Source: Acanthaster planci
Taxonomy: Eukaryota; Echinodermata; Asteroidea; Valvatida; Acanthasteridae
NCBI RefSeq assembly: GCF_001949145.1
Contig: NW_019091507.1
Span: 312,039-376,038, forward strand
Length of the DNA stretch: 64,000 nucleotides
Direction of reading: 5' to 3'
Part shown: positions 12,001-27,000 of the stretch, piece after piece
Numbering within the stretch: the stretch's first letter is position 1
Layout of the letters: every line of letters begins with the position of its first letter
Notes under the pieces: model-generated
Seen by the model: the letters and a program-made list of their open reading frames with translations, nothing else
The model's database searches: none
Told to the model about the DNA's origin: nothing
Position numbers and translations under genes: made by a program

Positions 12001-15000
12001 TAACAGGACAAAATTCAATGAGCATCAGTACAATTTTAGAAAGTGGACTGCTAGCACCAGAGAATGATCGGTATGTACAAGGGCGCCACCCACGGTTATT
12101 TTGAGCCTCTCCAACTCTTTGTTCTGTTGCAGGCCCTAAGTCAATACGCCAATGTTTATGATGACGACGAAGTGGTAAGTACAAGCCGTTTAATGAATTT
12201 CTGACGTTATAACCTCCACCACATAGGCCTACCCTGATTCTACACAACTGAAAAAAAAGGATAAACGGTTGAGATTTTTTTTCACACGGTAGACCGTCAG
12301 TTGTGCAGCCTACAGATTGTCGAAAAGATCCAGCACTTGGCAAAGAAAAATTACTATTTGTTCCACAAACAACATTTTTGAACCAATGTTCACAATGAAA
12401 TCGTCATTATCGACCCGACTGATCTCATGCTTTGTTGCTGGTTGTCATTTCCAAGAGCGAAGATGTGGACTGGGCTACTGAGGGGCAAGCTGTCAGCCGC
12501 AGAGTTGGGGTAGGTAACTTCACGTTATGATGAACTTAACATGCCCCGGTGGAATCAAATTGCACATTATAGGTATACTTACGAGACACAAAAATCTGTT
12601 GACTTTCTCAAAGGAGGACGGTTTGCGAATGGGCCATGTGTACCAGCTGTTCAATAATGACAAATACGAGGGAAAAAAATCACCACGCGATGAAATTGCC
12701 ATCGCTTGTTCAAAGAGCACAGCATATTTTAACTTTGGATTTTCTGGCGAGTGTTATAAGATGGATGCTCACACTGGTTTTATTCTCTTCTCCCAAAGTA
12801 ACAGTTAACCGTGCTTGAACTGGAAGTGATGTGTGCAGTTGGCATTTGAATAGTCCGTCCAACGACAAAAATGTCCCCGTTGTGTCATCGTCCGATTGTG
12901 ACATGATAACTTTTGTTAATTCAGGTCCAGGATGAGAGGAAAGAATTCCAGGCTCGGTACGAATCAATTACTGCTCGAGTGGAGGCAATGGAACGAGAGC
13001 GAACAGAGGTTAGTTGATCGATAACCCTCCTTATTTTCCTGATCCCTAGATCACACCCAGGGCGCCAAGGCTTGACAAGAGACTACTTTTTATTTGGGAT
13101 TCTTTGCAGAAGAAGTCTTGTATTGCGCACGCAAGTGACCTCGAGGCTGTTGTTTTCATTTTCTTTTACGACGTGTCTCATTTCAGGACGTCCAAAAATA
13201 CGTTCAAGATACAACATCTTTCAACGATGTTAAAGATTTATGAAAAACTTTTAAGACATCTCAATATACATGTTGAGATATCTCTATAAATTATGTCCTG
13301 AAATTGATGTTGAGAAATCTCTAAATGATAATGAGGCAGGCCTATCTTGTAATACTTTGAAGATATATCTCAGTTATTCCAATAAATCACCTGATACATT
13401 TTGAGATATCTCAAAAAGGTTTGTAAGCCATTTCAACTTAGATTTGAAAGCATCGTAATATATTTTATTTAAGATGTGTTTCAAATGGTGAGATGACTTA
13501 ACGACTGCATTCCATAAGAGTTAGTACAATTGGCTTGGACACTGAAAAGGAAAATAAGAATAAAAAGCAATTTTCCCCGTTCTGTCCTTGTTCTCAGTTG
13601 ATGAACTCCATGGCAGAGGTAAGATTCCAATTAATTCCTATAGCATTGAAATAATACAGTGAAGTAAATGTTAACGGAAGAGAGAGTCAACGATGTTTAA
13701 GCAAATTCAGAAGTGTTTTAATTAAGGGTTTTTCTTATCAATATGACCCACACTATTCTTATTCAGACTCAATAGACACTTCAGAAAACGCGTTTTTATT
13801 TTCTAGTTTCCATTTTCTGTAAATAATATCGTTTCTTTTCTCGATATGGCGTTTCCGTTGCCATGAATTTCACCCTGCTACGATGACACCTGTTGCAATG
13901 TCTTGATATTACTTCCAAGTGGCTGGAGGCCGAACCAGTTCAATGGATACCAGTGAGTACACATAAAACAATTCGTCATCAGCTTATTATGTGTTCTGTA
14001 GAAGACCTTAGCACCAAATGAACTGTGATTCTGTTCCCAGCAGCTGGATACACAGGCAACAATGAAACATAATATTGTATATGAAACGCGTTAACAACAT
14101 AGGACATGCATGCCTGTATTCTCATATAGGAACAACTCCACGGAATTGGGAATCACTTCATTATAATATTGTTTCATCAGTGCATGACAGCAAGCTTGTA
14201 TTTGCATATTTGCATCATTTAACACGATAACATAATGCATCGAAGGCATCGTCTAGCCCTGTGATTTACATCAGGGAAGCTTCGTACAAAAATCCACCCT
14301 TTCTGTTTTAGACCCCAGATTCCCAGGCAACCACAGATGATTCAGAGCCTTCAAGGGCGTCATTTGGGTACGTACCTACCACCCAGTGGAGTGTACAATT
14401 AATTTGAAGGGTATAGGAAATTCGATTGGTATGCCGTAAGGACCATGTCTCTATGCACGAAGAAATGGAAACACAAAATAGTCATGAGCGAAAAAACAAA
14501 CATAAAAGTGACTCTCTTGCGGTGTTACCCAGACTCACATTTTATCCTCATCGTACGCTTGAGACGTAACCTGTTCTTACTCGTATTTTCATTTGCTCGT
14601 TTGGCTTTTCCAGTGATCAGCTATTAAATACCAAGATGGAATTTGAGAAGTTGAGGCACATGAACCACGAGAAGGAGCGCCTTGGTAGCCAGGGACAGGA
14701 CACAGAACTGCTCCAGGAGTGAGTTCATCTGAATTCAACATGATTGAGTTGCCGTTCAGCGCAGGAAAGGACTGGTTCCTTAAATTAAGAATGTTGGCAT
14801 AACTGGAGTGGCATTTCAGGGGCACCCGAAGATGCTATTTTTTTTCAAGGGGGCACTGTTGAAGCAAATGAACTGAAGCTTGCTCACAGACTGGGTACAT
14901 TTCAATATTTCAAATAGGGGGAATGGCATGGGCCCCCCTCCCCAGTTCGCTTTTATACGCCAAAGTGCCACACCAAAGATTCTCTCTCTGCTAAATGCAA

Positions 15001-18000
15001 ACTATTTCCGATTTCGCGCCCTCTCTCCGACACATCTCTGGAGACGCGATGCTCTCCTAAAACGTGCCCCATCAGAAAAATGCTGTCCTTAACTCCATTC
15101 CTGCCATGCAATGGCTGTGTATTCTGTTAAACCTCGGTATCCGGGTCCACTTTAACGACAATGTCTCATTAACAAAATTGCTTTGGTACTGGAGAAGAGT
15201 GATACTTCGTTTGTTGCGCTTTTTATGAAACAGTGTTTTTTTTCATTTTCAGAGAGTCTTCCAAGCTTCAGATGAAAGTCATAACAAAGTTTAAAAAATT
15301 ATACGAAAGTAAGTAGGAACGTAAACCGTTTACTAATTTCGCATCGTTTTGTGCTTGGAGTTGTTAATGAAAAACATTTCCACGAAGTTTCGCATCCTAC
15401 ACGGGTGCTCGCCTTTAAAGTTGTGTAAACCTTTCGTTGGTACCTGTCAGTGTTTACGAAAATAATCTTATTATAGAATAAGATCTGCCATGCAACAATG
15501 CTACTTGGGAAAACCCATTTTGGTCTTCCAATTTTCTTGTTTGTTCGCAGCGAGGAAGCTTGCGGCAACTCGGCGCACATTTGGCGCTCATTGGAAGCAC
15601 GCCTCAGACGAGATAGTGGGCCTCCTACGACGCATTCGATCGGAGGGAACTGATCGTAATTAACTGCCCAATCTCCCAAAAGAAATGGTGTTGTAACATT
15701 ATCGAGTTTCTCGGTTCTAAGCCCATCAATTGCGAATGAAGAGAGCCAAAGTTTCTTTGCATACTTTTCTGGACAATTTATGTGATTTTGATCTGCCTGG
15801 AATAACGGCTTGTTCATGTAAAAGTAATGCAAACTTTTAACAATTATCTATTCCCATCAATTAAAAAAGACTGAAGCTTAAGCACTATGTAAAGGAAAAC
15901 AGCTTGAAATTATGTTAATTCGCGGTGGTGTTTCGGTAATTTGTTATAGTACTGCTTTATTCACATAATATTATATTTTTAAAAGTAGCAAAATCTGCAA
16001 GATATTTGTGTCACAACATTCTAGAGGAACGTACTCCTTTATGAACATTTTCATTTTCTTGCACTCTCAGATATCGACGCTTTGGAGGACGAAATAGAGA
16101 AAGCAATGACTGCAATACAACGACAGGCAGAGGAAATGATAAGGTAAAATCAGGGCGTACTGTAATGTAGTAATATAGATTCCACTCGACATAGGATCAG
16201 ATGCTTCCGTATTCCACAAAGCTACGACCGACATTTACAGTTGGGCAAAGTGTTTACACACACTTCCTCAATTTTTCGCCGCTTGAAATAAGTTTGCCAA
16301 CTTTTTCCTTATGAGGTCAGGCAAATTGTATCTCCACTTATTGTTCATAGCGTGTACTTCTATTGATATTTGATGATTCAATTGAGATATTCATTATGGT
16401 TCAAAATCTAAATTTTTCTGAAAACCGTTTGTGAAAACTTTAAATCTGCCCCCTTATTGTTGTTCAAAAACACTTCAGAAAGTGGTCCACTGCGAGTATG
16501 AGATGTGACAAAAAGTACAGAAAGTGACACTAAATATCAGGGTTGGAGTACATAACATTTCCTTGTAAATATAAATATGAATCATATACACGTGTCTGCA
16601 TGGGTGTTTTTATATGATGCATACACCCTGTACAATAAAGCAGAGACCCAAGTTTCCTTGTCCACATGAAAAGAAAAGTTAGTAGGAGTGAGTGAAGTTG
16701 TGAAATTTGAGGAAAAGTGTTTTTGTTCTACCAGGTGTATGTAAACATTTTGCCCCAACTTGTACCGACAAATTACGTTACTGCACTATATTAAAGGTGC
16801 CTCAGTAGTCATTTGTTTTCTTCTACTATTTCTTTCTGAAGGCTTGAAGGGAAAATACGAGAGAAGGAAGAGGTAGGCTAATCAAAGTTCTGTAGGAAGT
16901 TTTAAACTAGTCGGTAAAGGGGTTTGCTGTACAACCCTTGTTACTAATCCCGTTTTGGTATATTCCATCGTGCATGCATAGTTTTGGCCTAAAATTGGCG
17001 AAATTTTGACATGTCGTGAGAACGCTTTGTATAATTTTCCCAATGATGCAGTCAAACACGTGACCCAAATATACCATTAGAAAGGCTGGAGGAGAGCAAA
17101 ATGCGCCAAGACGATACGGAAAAATTGGGGAATGGGTCGCAGATTATGTCAAGATCAACTGTCTAAGCTTTGTTGAAATACATGAGAAACTCCAGTGAAA
17201 CATCGATCTATTCTTAAAGAACAAATGGATTCTACTGTAGGCATGTCAACAGTCTCAGTTAATACGAGTAAATCTTCACTTTTTGTAATTAAGATCGCAC
17301 GCGCCTTCCCTAAAACAAAGACTGGATTAAGAGGGCTTTTGGAATTCCCTGAATACAAAACGAACTGTTTGTTGTTCACTGTTACGTTTACCAAAGATGG
17401 TCGAGAAGTGGTCAACAGAGAACGCCAAGCTGACAAATGACAACCTGCTCCTGAATTCGGAGAAAGAGAAATGCCGAGATATCATCAGGAAGTTGAAAAA
17501 GGTAGGCTACAGACTTTGTCTGTTTGGGCAAGTTTTGAGAATTTTTAAAAAGCTTATAATTGAAAATACGGGTATGGCATGCAAAAGGCAGATGGTGTAC
17601 ATACATATGGTCAAACACAATAATGGTCACATTCGGAATCGTGAATCGAGGCCTCATTTTGCACACTGGAGACGGATTGGGAAGAATTAAATATGATGCC
17701 AATTTATTTATAATGTATTGATTTGTCTTTTTCGTCATAATGGATGTAATCATTTCGCTCTAAAGGCCCTGATAGAGGAACGACGCAAAAGAGGTACACC
17801 GACAACAGATGAAGACGTTGAAAATATCGGCGAGGGGAAAGTGACACAGGTAAAACCAAACATATACATACATGCTTCACTAATGTCTATCAGCCAATCG
17901 GTTAGTAGTTTTATATCCATACAGCTGATTTGAATGAAGCCAGAGACAAGTTGAAATGCCAGTAACGATGCCAGGCACGAGTCCACGATTAGGCTAATTA

Positions 18001-21000
18001 CAAAGCGAAAGTTTTTGTATGCCAATGATGACAGCTGAATGACTACAGACTGTATACAGTCTGTCTCGTGCAACAGTTCTGAAGCTAACCAATTTGGGGG
18101 CTCACACGGAAGATCATGCATGCATTTTTTTGTTCATGAGTTGATGACCAGAATACGCTAAATTAGTATTTATCATCTATTAAGACATCTCTAATAGCAA
18201 TTTACTTTATGAGTCCTAAAGGAAGTCTACAAGCTAGAAATAACAAGAATCCAATGTTATACAGGTAAGGGGAGGTATAGACTAATGTTGATCATTTGGT
18301 TTGCCAGAAACTCGAAGAAAAAGTCCCACAGCAAAAAGATCAACTTGGTGCTCGACGGGCTCCCGCTGGCCGGGATGTGAAAGGAGAACGCGTGATATGC
18401 CGGCTTTGCCGGCGACGGATCGAGGGTGGCGCGGAGATGGGGCGGTCCGAGCAAGCCGAGGCCAAGGCGACTGAGAGAAGTGATGAGGCGGAGCTAGTGG
18501 AGAGGCAAGCTCTTGCAGATGATGTGATCCCCGGGGACTTGGAGACGCTGCAGGAGGAAAACAACTGGTTGACAGCCAGAGTGAACCAACTAGAGCAGAG
18601 ACTCATAGAAAAGGTCTGAAAACTACGAAAGTAATTTCGTCAAATGGAAAACGAGGTTTCACGACATACCTAAATCACGAATTCAAAGATACACGTCTGT
18701 GGTGTTAGTTATGGGGCCCGAAGACTTGGGGTCTACACAAAATGAGGGGAGATTGAGTTCAGTGCGGTGTACGAACGCTGCAGTCCACATCTCCACACTG
18801 GTCCACCCGAAAATACCAGAGCAGTGAAGATGCGCTCAATGTGTGCACGAAAAAATTATATAGGCCTATCGGAGGACGCAGTTTTACTTTCGAATCAGTC
18901 AGAAACATCAAAGTTGTCTGTGCTATTCTAAACGACGGAGTATTATTATATGCTGCAAGACAGGTCTCTTGTCTTTTTAAAAGCAAGCTCTCCTGATCAT
19001 GCCGATATTTAGACGATGGCTGTAATGATTCGAAAACGGTATAAGGCCCTTTCCGGTGCATTGCGTAGTAATTCCCTTGAACCTGACAGGAAACTCAAAT
19101 GATGAAGCTGGAGTTCCAGTTGTCCGAACTGATGGAAGCCGTGAAGACTTCATCGCCGCAGATGATCGAGACGCTGTCCATGACCGACCCGGTATCCGCG
19201 AAAGGCGTGAACCGTGCGGGGCGGGACAAACAAGCACCCGGCACCAAGCAGATGGAGGAGCGTCCGTCTGGCGGCGGAACTGATGGACGGGAGTCCAGGT
19301 ACCCCAGTTGTCAAGACGGACCTTTTCCCCCCATACATGATTCGTTCGACGAAGATATTTACATGAGTACTAACAAACAGGATTTGAAGACATTAAAATT
19401 ACCCACGAACAGGCTTTTCCGCAAAGTCTGAAAAGCCTTGAAAAGGGTTTAGGAAGCAAGTAATACATAGATCAAACATGCAGCTGTTCACTAGTACCAC
19501 GAGGACAGCGGTATTTTCCATGTTTTGCAACAGAAACGCAGAACTTTCCTTGCATGTTCGAACTGGAACAGAAAACCTGCAACCTTGTTCCAACACCACT
19601 GAGATCAGAACTCCTTATGTTTCCCCTTATGGCATATCCTCCTTATTAACATACTGTACTTCATGTTGGACTGAAATACAGGAGGGGATAAACTGTCGAC
19701 AGGAAGAGAATTCCATGGGTGTTCGATTCACACAACATAAGTGGATATTATATACCGCATGCTCTTTTTGTCCCAGCTTTGTTGCCAGTTCCAAACCAGC
19801 TGCAGGCAGAAAGACCTCCAGTCTCACAGTCCCTCGCGTGACCAAACCGTCGTCCAAACAAAGCGCCAAAAGAAGGACCGGGGAGCAACAGCCGATCAAA
19901 CAGCAAAGCCAGTCAAATCTGACACAGGCTGCTGGAGCCTCGCCGCAGCGGAAAGAGCGACGCGATTACGCTGCCGAAATCTTGCAGTTGACGGAGGAGC
20001 GTGACAAGGTGCAGGGGGAGCTGGTCACGCTCAAAGGTCAACTCATGCGAGCCCAGAGGGAGCTGGTCACTCTGAAGTATGCGTCTAGCGCTCCGGCGTC
20101 GATGGGGCCGAGAGGTGGTCCACTGCAGGGGCCGGAGGAAAATGGGGGAGAACATCGCCATGACGTTCCCGGCCGAAGTAAAGAGGGTAGTGGCGTCAGC
20201 CTGTCGACGACCCAGGTAACGCAAACTTATGTAGCACAACTCAAATTGGAATTTCGACCATCAAGGGAGAGGTCTCCCTTTTAAGATCGGAGATCCCATG
20301 CAAGAGGAATTTCAGACATTGAGTTATTTCAATACGTCCCACTTGACAGATCAACCTTATTTTCTATGAAGTGCAGATCAAAGGCCTTTGCGAGTACTCA
20401 AAGCTATAGCGCTTCATTACAGAGATTGTTGCGATGATATGCTGAAGCGATTACTTCAGATCCCCGGGCAGTCACTCCAGGAAACCATCCAGGCTTGTGA
20501 TAATTTCATAATCCAGAGAATTGAAATACCGGTGGAATGAGCCAGTAGCCGTCTACATGTCCGATCAATCGGGCTTTTTGATCAATTACGTCGCTCTCCC
20601 CTTATTTTGCTGTAATTCTGACTCATTCGGCATGGGCTGTACAATACACTTTCCAACGATGTATACTTCATTGCTTTCTGAATTATGACTGTGGAAGGAT
20701 TTGTACTCAACGTAAGGTCTTTGAAACACTCAACAGCAACACAGCCCACCCGCGACACAACCTTCAGCTTGCGTTTCTTAGTGATTTGTGTGGACGAAGA
20801 GACACACATGATAAAATTACGATCTACGAAATGATGTGGGAGCATCCAAACCAATGACAGCATCTCCTTTCTTCTGTTCACCCCAAAGATCCCTTCCAAA
20901 ACGACCACGGCACAGGAAACCCCCGCCAAGCCCAAGCCTCAGGCGGTCGTGAAGTACGATGACGAGTTTCAGGCCTACGCAGAACTCATGCGGAAGGATC

Positions 21001-24000
21001 AGGACAGCCGCCCGGCCCGCAAGATGAGTCGACCGTGCCAGAAGCCCAAAGACACGGGCAGAGGCAAGCAGGACAAAAGGGACCAGTCTCAGGCCAAAGA
21101 GGGTGAAGAGGAACAGGCGAAGGATCTTGTCCAAATGGAGGAGTATCTCACGTTTGATCAGGTTGGGCTAATGAAATGACTTCAAAATTCACTAATAAAA
21201 TCATAAAATCGAAGAATATCTGTCATTAGCCATTTCTGTTCTCAGTACCCGGAACCACTGTATAGAACACTCGAAAACAGTGTCGTATACGTAAAAGCGA
21301 AGATGACCCCGCCCACTGCATGCCAATTAGACGCATGCCAGGAGGGTTACGCTTCTATGCATACCAAATTTTGAAAGCCGGCGGTACCATATCGTGTTAA
21401 CCTTTGGTTGGCTCTTTCATTTTGTACAAAACCACCAGCCAAAAACACTGATTAAAGGTAATTTTTTTTACATTCCCTTATAGCCCTCTGTTTAAGATAC
21501 TCGCCCTAGTTTTCATAGATTAGTATACACGCAAATAGTACATTTTTTCGTTTGCTTGTCATCCTATTAATTCATAAGGCTTTTGTATATTGAAAGTTTT
21601 AATGTCATATTTCATTTCTGCAGGGAATGCAGACGGACCCACAGATGGACCCCCTCGGTCAGTGGTCCTATGTACCATCAGTAAGTAACCATGACAAGCT
21701 CCCGCGAAACCACTGACCCTGTCTCATCCCCTTGCCTTCGAGTTAGACACAAGTCTTGCCAAATGCTCAAATGATGGTTTATAAATAAGCCAGTGCCCAT
21801 TATTTGTTGCAGTTGGCTTCAGGGCGTTGGCTCCGTCACAACATGATTGTATTTTCTGAAGTCATCATTTATTAAATTATTTATGGAAGCCGAGGTTACC
21901 TCTCTTGTGTTAGAGATTTAAAGAAAAACACGTGTGTAGTTACTCTTATGCAACGTCACCAACGGACAGCTCTCTTCATCAGAAACCACACGTATTGTAT
22001 TACACTCTGTCAGAAACAATGCATCAGAAAACTATAAGATATCTATCGGTAACCAGTAGCATCAATCTGATTATTTTCCCTTGGAAGTTGAAAAAGCGGC
22101 GGAAGATCGACCCCTTACCAGTTCTCACCACGCGCAGCAGCACCGACACACCCAGCGACAAAGCACCCATAGCCCAACCGCCCATCGAGTGGACTCACTT
22201 TGACCCAACCGGACCCATCACGCCAATGGCCGATCACAAGAGAGCCAGCATTTCCCGTCAGATGCGAGCTGGTGAGGAGCCAGCGACTGTGGACACCGGA
22301 GGCATTGTGGAATTCGTGGAAAGAGAGGTGCGCATGCCCGGACTTAACTTTGCGCGCGCGGCAAAAAGGCTCAAGACCGTGCAACAGACAAATAACATAA
22401 ATGACGCCACCTTTGTTTACACGTGCGCTTTCCTATGGCGGCGAGGTGGTGCAAGATCCATCGAGACCCGATGAGAAAGCCCGTAAAGAGGGCGTGATGA
22501 CATTATGTTTGCAAAACAAAGCGCTTGTTTAACCTTACGCTTGCAAAATAAATGACAGTAAAAGGTTCATGCGCAAATCAAATCAGTTCGCACAGCAACG
22601 CAGTTTAATAAAATGTGACAGGACTGCACAAACCTCAAGTTAAGGGACAAAACGACAGAATAAAAAAGGATAACTAGGCCTGCTTCCAGGAGAGTACGTG
22701 TCACACTTCTGCCATCTTCCTATTGCTCCAGTCTTCTTCGGTGCCGTTTCCTGTTGGGGACAATTTTATTTCGGACAATTTTCTTTGCCTGTATCGAATA
22801 CGGCTTTTTGTTGTTGATTTTTCAATCCATCGTCGCAGCTGGGCCGTATTGTTCAAGGAATCAACGGGTTCACAGGCTACCTCAAGCGGCTCATTCAACG
22901 TGAAGTCGCCGACGTGATTGTGGCAAATCAGGACATTCGTAGACGCCTGTCGGAAGCGACACTTCGCAAATTGGACCAGGTAATCAAAAACGACAAGCGA
23001 TCCTCAGACAAAGTATGGACAGCAAACCCCAAAACATTCCATAGGCCTACATCAACGATCGTTATTGTTAAAATGAGTTGGTGGCAATAAATCCTCGTTT
23101 TCCTCAAAAGCACTGATATAGGACTGCAGAAGCACTGAAGTAATTCGTTGAAAAAAAGACTGAAGTCTGAATGTCTACTTTCTGGCATATAAAAGGAAAA
23201 CCTGAGACAAATAATTGTTTGGGGAATACCCATTGGATCAGGTGTATAAAAAATCCATATACATGTAGAGTGGAGTTCGAATATTAGTGTCACAAACGCT
23301 AGAGTTGAGGTAGATATTATGCGAAAGCGGGACTCAATTCAGCATGCTAAAACACGTCATCTTTAATTTGTCCAACCGTAGAAGTACTGTTGATGAATTT
23401 TCGCTTACAGGGAAACAAGGACAGCGCTCATCCGTCCGCCGACGGCGGCAGGCGCAGCAGAGCACTGGCGACCCCAATCCGAAGAGGGCGATTCGAAGTC
23501 ATGAAGGACAACAGACCGTCAAAGTTTGCCGCCAAGAATGCCTACGCGTCCCTGCAGTCAGGAGAACGAAGGTAAGTGTTGTTTGGGGGAAGATTTTCAA
23601 ATGCAGACAGAAGGTACTTTCCGTCCACTCAATCAGGGAAATCTAGAAAATCAAGCAATTGTTTTGGTAGCAATATTAAACCATTTGCAAAACACACTTT
23701 ACCCTCTCCCTCACAAGGATATTTGTTACCTTCACGCGACCAGCACTCGATTCTACCCCATCTCTTAAGATGCCCCTTTACCTCTTGGATGTGCACCTCT
23801 GTAGGTCTGTGGTATTAAAAACTTTCATTGCATCCAAGCCTCTATAAATAGACTGTGGATAGCAGTGCCATCCGCAAATGTTACACTAATGCCAACAATA
23901 TTGTTAGACCCCGATTCAGCGTCCAGTCATAATTTTCTTTGGACAAAATCTCACTGTCCTGAGGCAAAAGAAAACGTATTTTGAACCACCATTGTCATCA

Positions 24001-27000
24001 ATTACCAACAGTATACCCGTGAGAGGTAGTATTAAACTAACGGTGACCTAGAAATGAAGTTAGTAAACAAATCAACATTGAACCTTCCAAGAAGTTAACA
24101 ATATTCAATTTTGTTTTCATAAAAGATTTTTCCATTCAGCCTCGCCAATCCCTTCGTGGAATATTCATTCCAAAATACCGTCGCCTTCGTATGGTAAGAC
24201 CCACAATGGCACCAGTTATTGTGTTCATATTTCAGATATTTCACATAAAGGAAAATGTAAAGAAACATCTGTCGTTGTTGAACTTCAGAAATATGGAAAA
24301 GTTGCAATTATATTACGTTTTTCTATATTTAATGCTCATGCTTAGTCAATTTATGTGATTTTAAAAAGTGTTTTTCATCTTATTTTACTCAAATGAGAGA
24401 GACAAAGCCATTTCTTCGATAGCCAAACTTAGATACCTAGGAAAGTGAAATATTTATTTTTAGTACAATTCAATCGTCTCTCTCCTTAGGTACTTAAGAC
24501 CAAACCGCGGTAGTGTTGAGGTTTGTTAGTGCGGCAGATTTACGCCTAATGATATGCCTAACCCCACTCATTAGTTTTTCAATGATTGGCCAAAGCAGCA
24601 GACTACATCGGTCCCTGGAGCACTTTTGCTCGTGATCACATCGCAATGGCGGACGAGGCAGCGACGCAGAGAACACTGGCAAGCCCGCACGACACCGTCT
24701 GTGTCCGCCTGCAACGCCAGATCGAAATGATCGGACACCATGCCATAGATGTGCTTAAAGGGACGGTCGTGTTCTTCAAAGAAACCTTCACGCGCCAGGT
24801 ATAAACACATAGAGCAAACGCTGCTGGAAGTCTGCAAGGGGCTCTACGAGTTTGCGTGTTACGACGTTCTTTTGAGGCAATATTTCAAGTTAATACAAAT
24901 TGAATTCAAGGGATTAAGCCATCTAGAGTGCGATATTAAGACTTAGTAATATTGTAATTAAGACTTAGTATTGTTGAATCCATGAAAATGCACATCCGGG
25001 AAAGGAACAACTACGGAAGTCCCATATCCAGAAAACTTTGTTATAATACGCTTTCACTTTCTTGTATTAACCTTCAGTGTGAATGCCACGCCTTCCATTT
25101 TTAGAGGCCAGCCAATTAACTTTGAAATCTAATAGAATAATATGGTGTTCGGGTAAAATAGCTCCACATTTGAACGTGCGTGTAAGGATTTGTCCAAGGT
25201 ACTTAGTGATCAGGCAAGTATTAAAAACGTCTTGGAGTGAAGTCAGAGGCTGCAACGAAACAAACACATTTGTGGTTTTTTTTGGTGACTGAGGCTGACG
25301 TATTCCTACATTGACACAGGTTCACCATTCTTCAGTTAAATGATCATAATTCATATCTTTTTTAAATTGAAAATTAGATCGAGGAATACAACACAATCCA
25401 CGGCGCCTTTGGCATCCGCCAGGAACTGAAAACTCTCATGGCGCCATCAGTGACACCGAGTGAAAATAGAGACGGCATCACAGATTCTAGGAAAGAGGTT
25501 AGGACAAATCGAATCTGAAGTGGCCTCACGCAAAAAAAGGATGTCAATCGCTGTCTAGAGCTCAGGAGCATAGGGACATGGCCGGATTATTCAATAGGCA
25601 GAGTATATACTTTAGGCACTGTGTTTTACAAAATACTCGAGAGTCTGTATGGAGACACTGTGGTGGCCCCAAACACGCTCCCATCCACACCAGTAAATCC
25701 CCGTAACACGTAAGATTTGTACTTTCCAGCAGATCTCTGTAGCTTTTAATTTGGAAGACAGAAACTGGCTGGTATCAGCACATAGCTTATAGTCCAACAT
25801 TGGAATTAGCATGCAATGTGAGGCTACCAGCTTTTACTGGCGTTCGAAACACGCTGAACAACAGGGTCTATAGGTCAGAGTAATAAGACGCGGCCCTGGT
25901 GCCTTTAGCATGCCGATGAAACAGTGAATCCGGCCGGCTTGGCATCAGTAAATCCAAAGGGTTTCTTGTGGAATATCCATCCCTTTCATTAGTAGAAAGC
26001 TTCCCTATATAAGCAGTCAGCACTCCTTTAAGGTTACTTGGCGTCTGCTGGTACATGACATAGCTGTTATAAATAGTTTTCCATATAAATAAACCCTCTT
26101 TGCGGCAACTTCTTTTGTGTTCAGGTGGCTGAGGCAGAAGCTACCAGTGATCGGGCTGAAGTCCCATCTCTCGAGCCTCCACTCAAGCTGACACGATCCA
26201 TCTCACACAACAGCTTCCTTGAAGTAAGAAATTCACTGCTGTACAAAGCACGAAATTCACAGGCCCTCAAAAAGTGCCCCAGGTCGCCCTCAACTGTGCA
26301 AAATGTCACTAATGTACAAGTCTGAAGTCACAGCTGTTTTAATTGGTTAAGATGACATCTACTATTTTTGGTAGATCAAAATTCTGCCAGCAAATTATTT
26401 CAAACTTGAGTTTTGGATATCTGTTGTGTTAATACCAAAGTTTAGTATATTATGTACTGCCCTTGGCCCATTTTGAGAGATTTTGAAGGAAGGACTTTGA
26501 ATGTCTCTTTCTTTTCCGACTGTGAGGTGCCCCAATCAGCAAAGTTTTATTACGGGAGCAAACTGAACCTCACATTACTTTTCATTTCTGTCCAGCACTG
26601 CGTGTCATGATAGAATAAGTATAGGGGAAATTAGCAAATATGTCGCACACGTTATGCACCTTGTCTTGAACCTTATTTACTCCCTAGCTTGAAAAAAATC
26701 AGTTTGTATAAATCATGTTGTTGAGCACCATATTCAAAATTGTACGCGAGAAACTCTGACACTGGACGATTCGTCCGTTACAGTTCCGTAACGTCAACTA
26801 TGTCCAGGACAACAGACGCGTAGACTTCAAGACCTCGCCAAAAGAATACCCTTTGCAAACACAATCGCTGAGCTCCATCCAGGTAACGAGGTTTGATTAG
26901 TTGCAAATCGTACTTTCTCTACGAAATCAGATCTTCACACAACAGGCAGCTTGGAGGAAATAATGTAGGCTCTGTGCATTCAAAAATCAACCAGTTCAAA

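Noticed and set aside
15299-15832. A 177-codon minus-strand open frame
   Set aside because: It is the antisense of exon 10 of the coiled-coil gene and its flanks. The plus-strand exon has proper splice sites and matching phase.
18400-18440. Zinc finger in the coiled-coil protein (CRLC)
   Set aside because: Only one Cys pair is present and no second pair or histidines follow at a usable distance.
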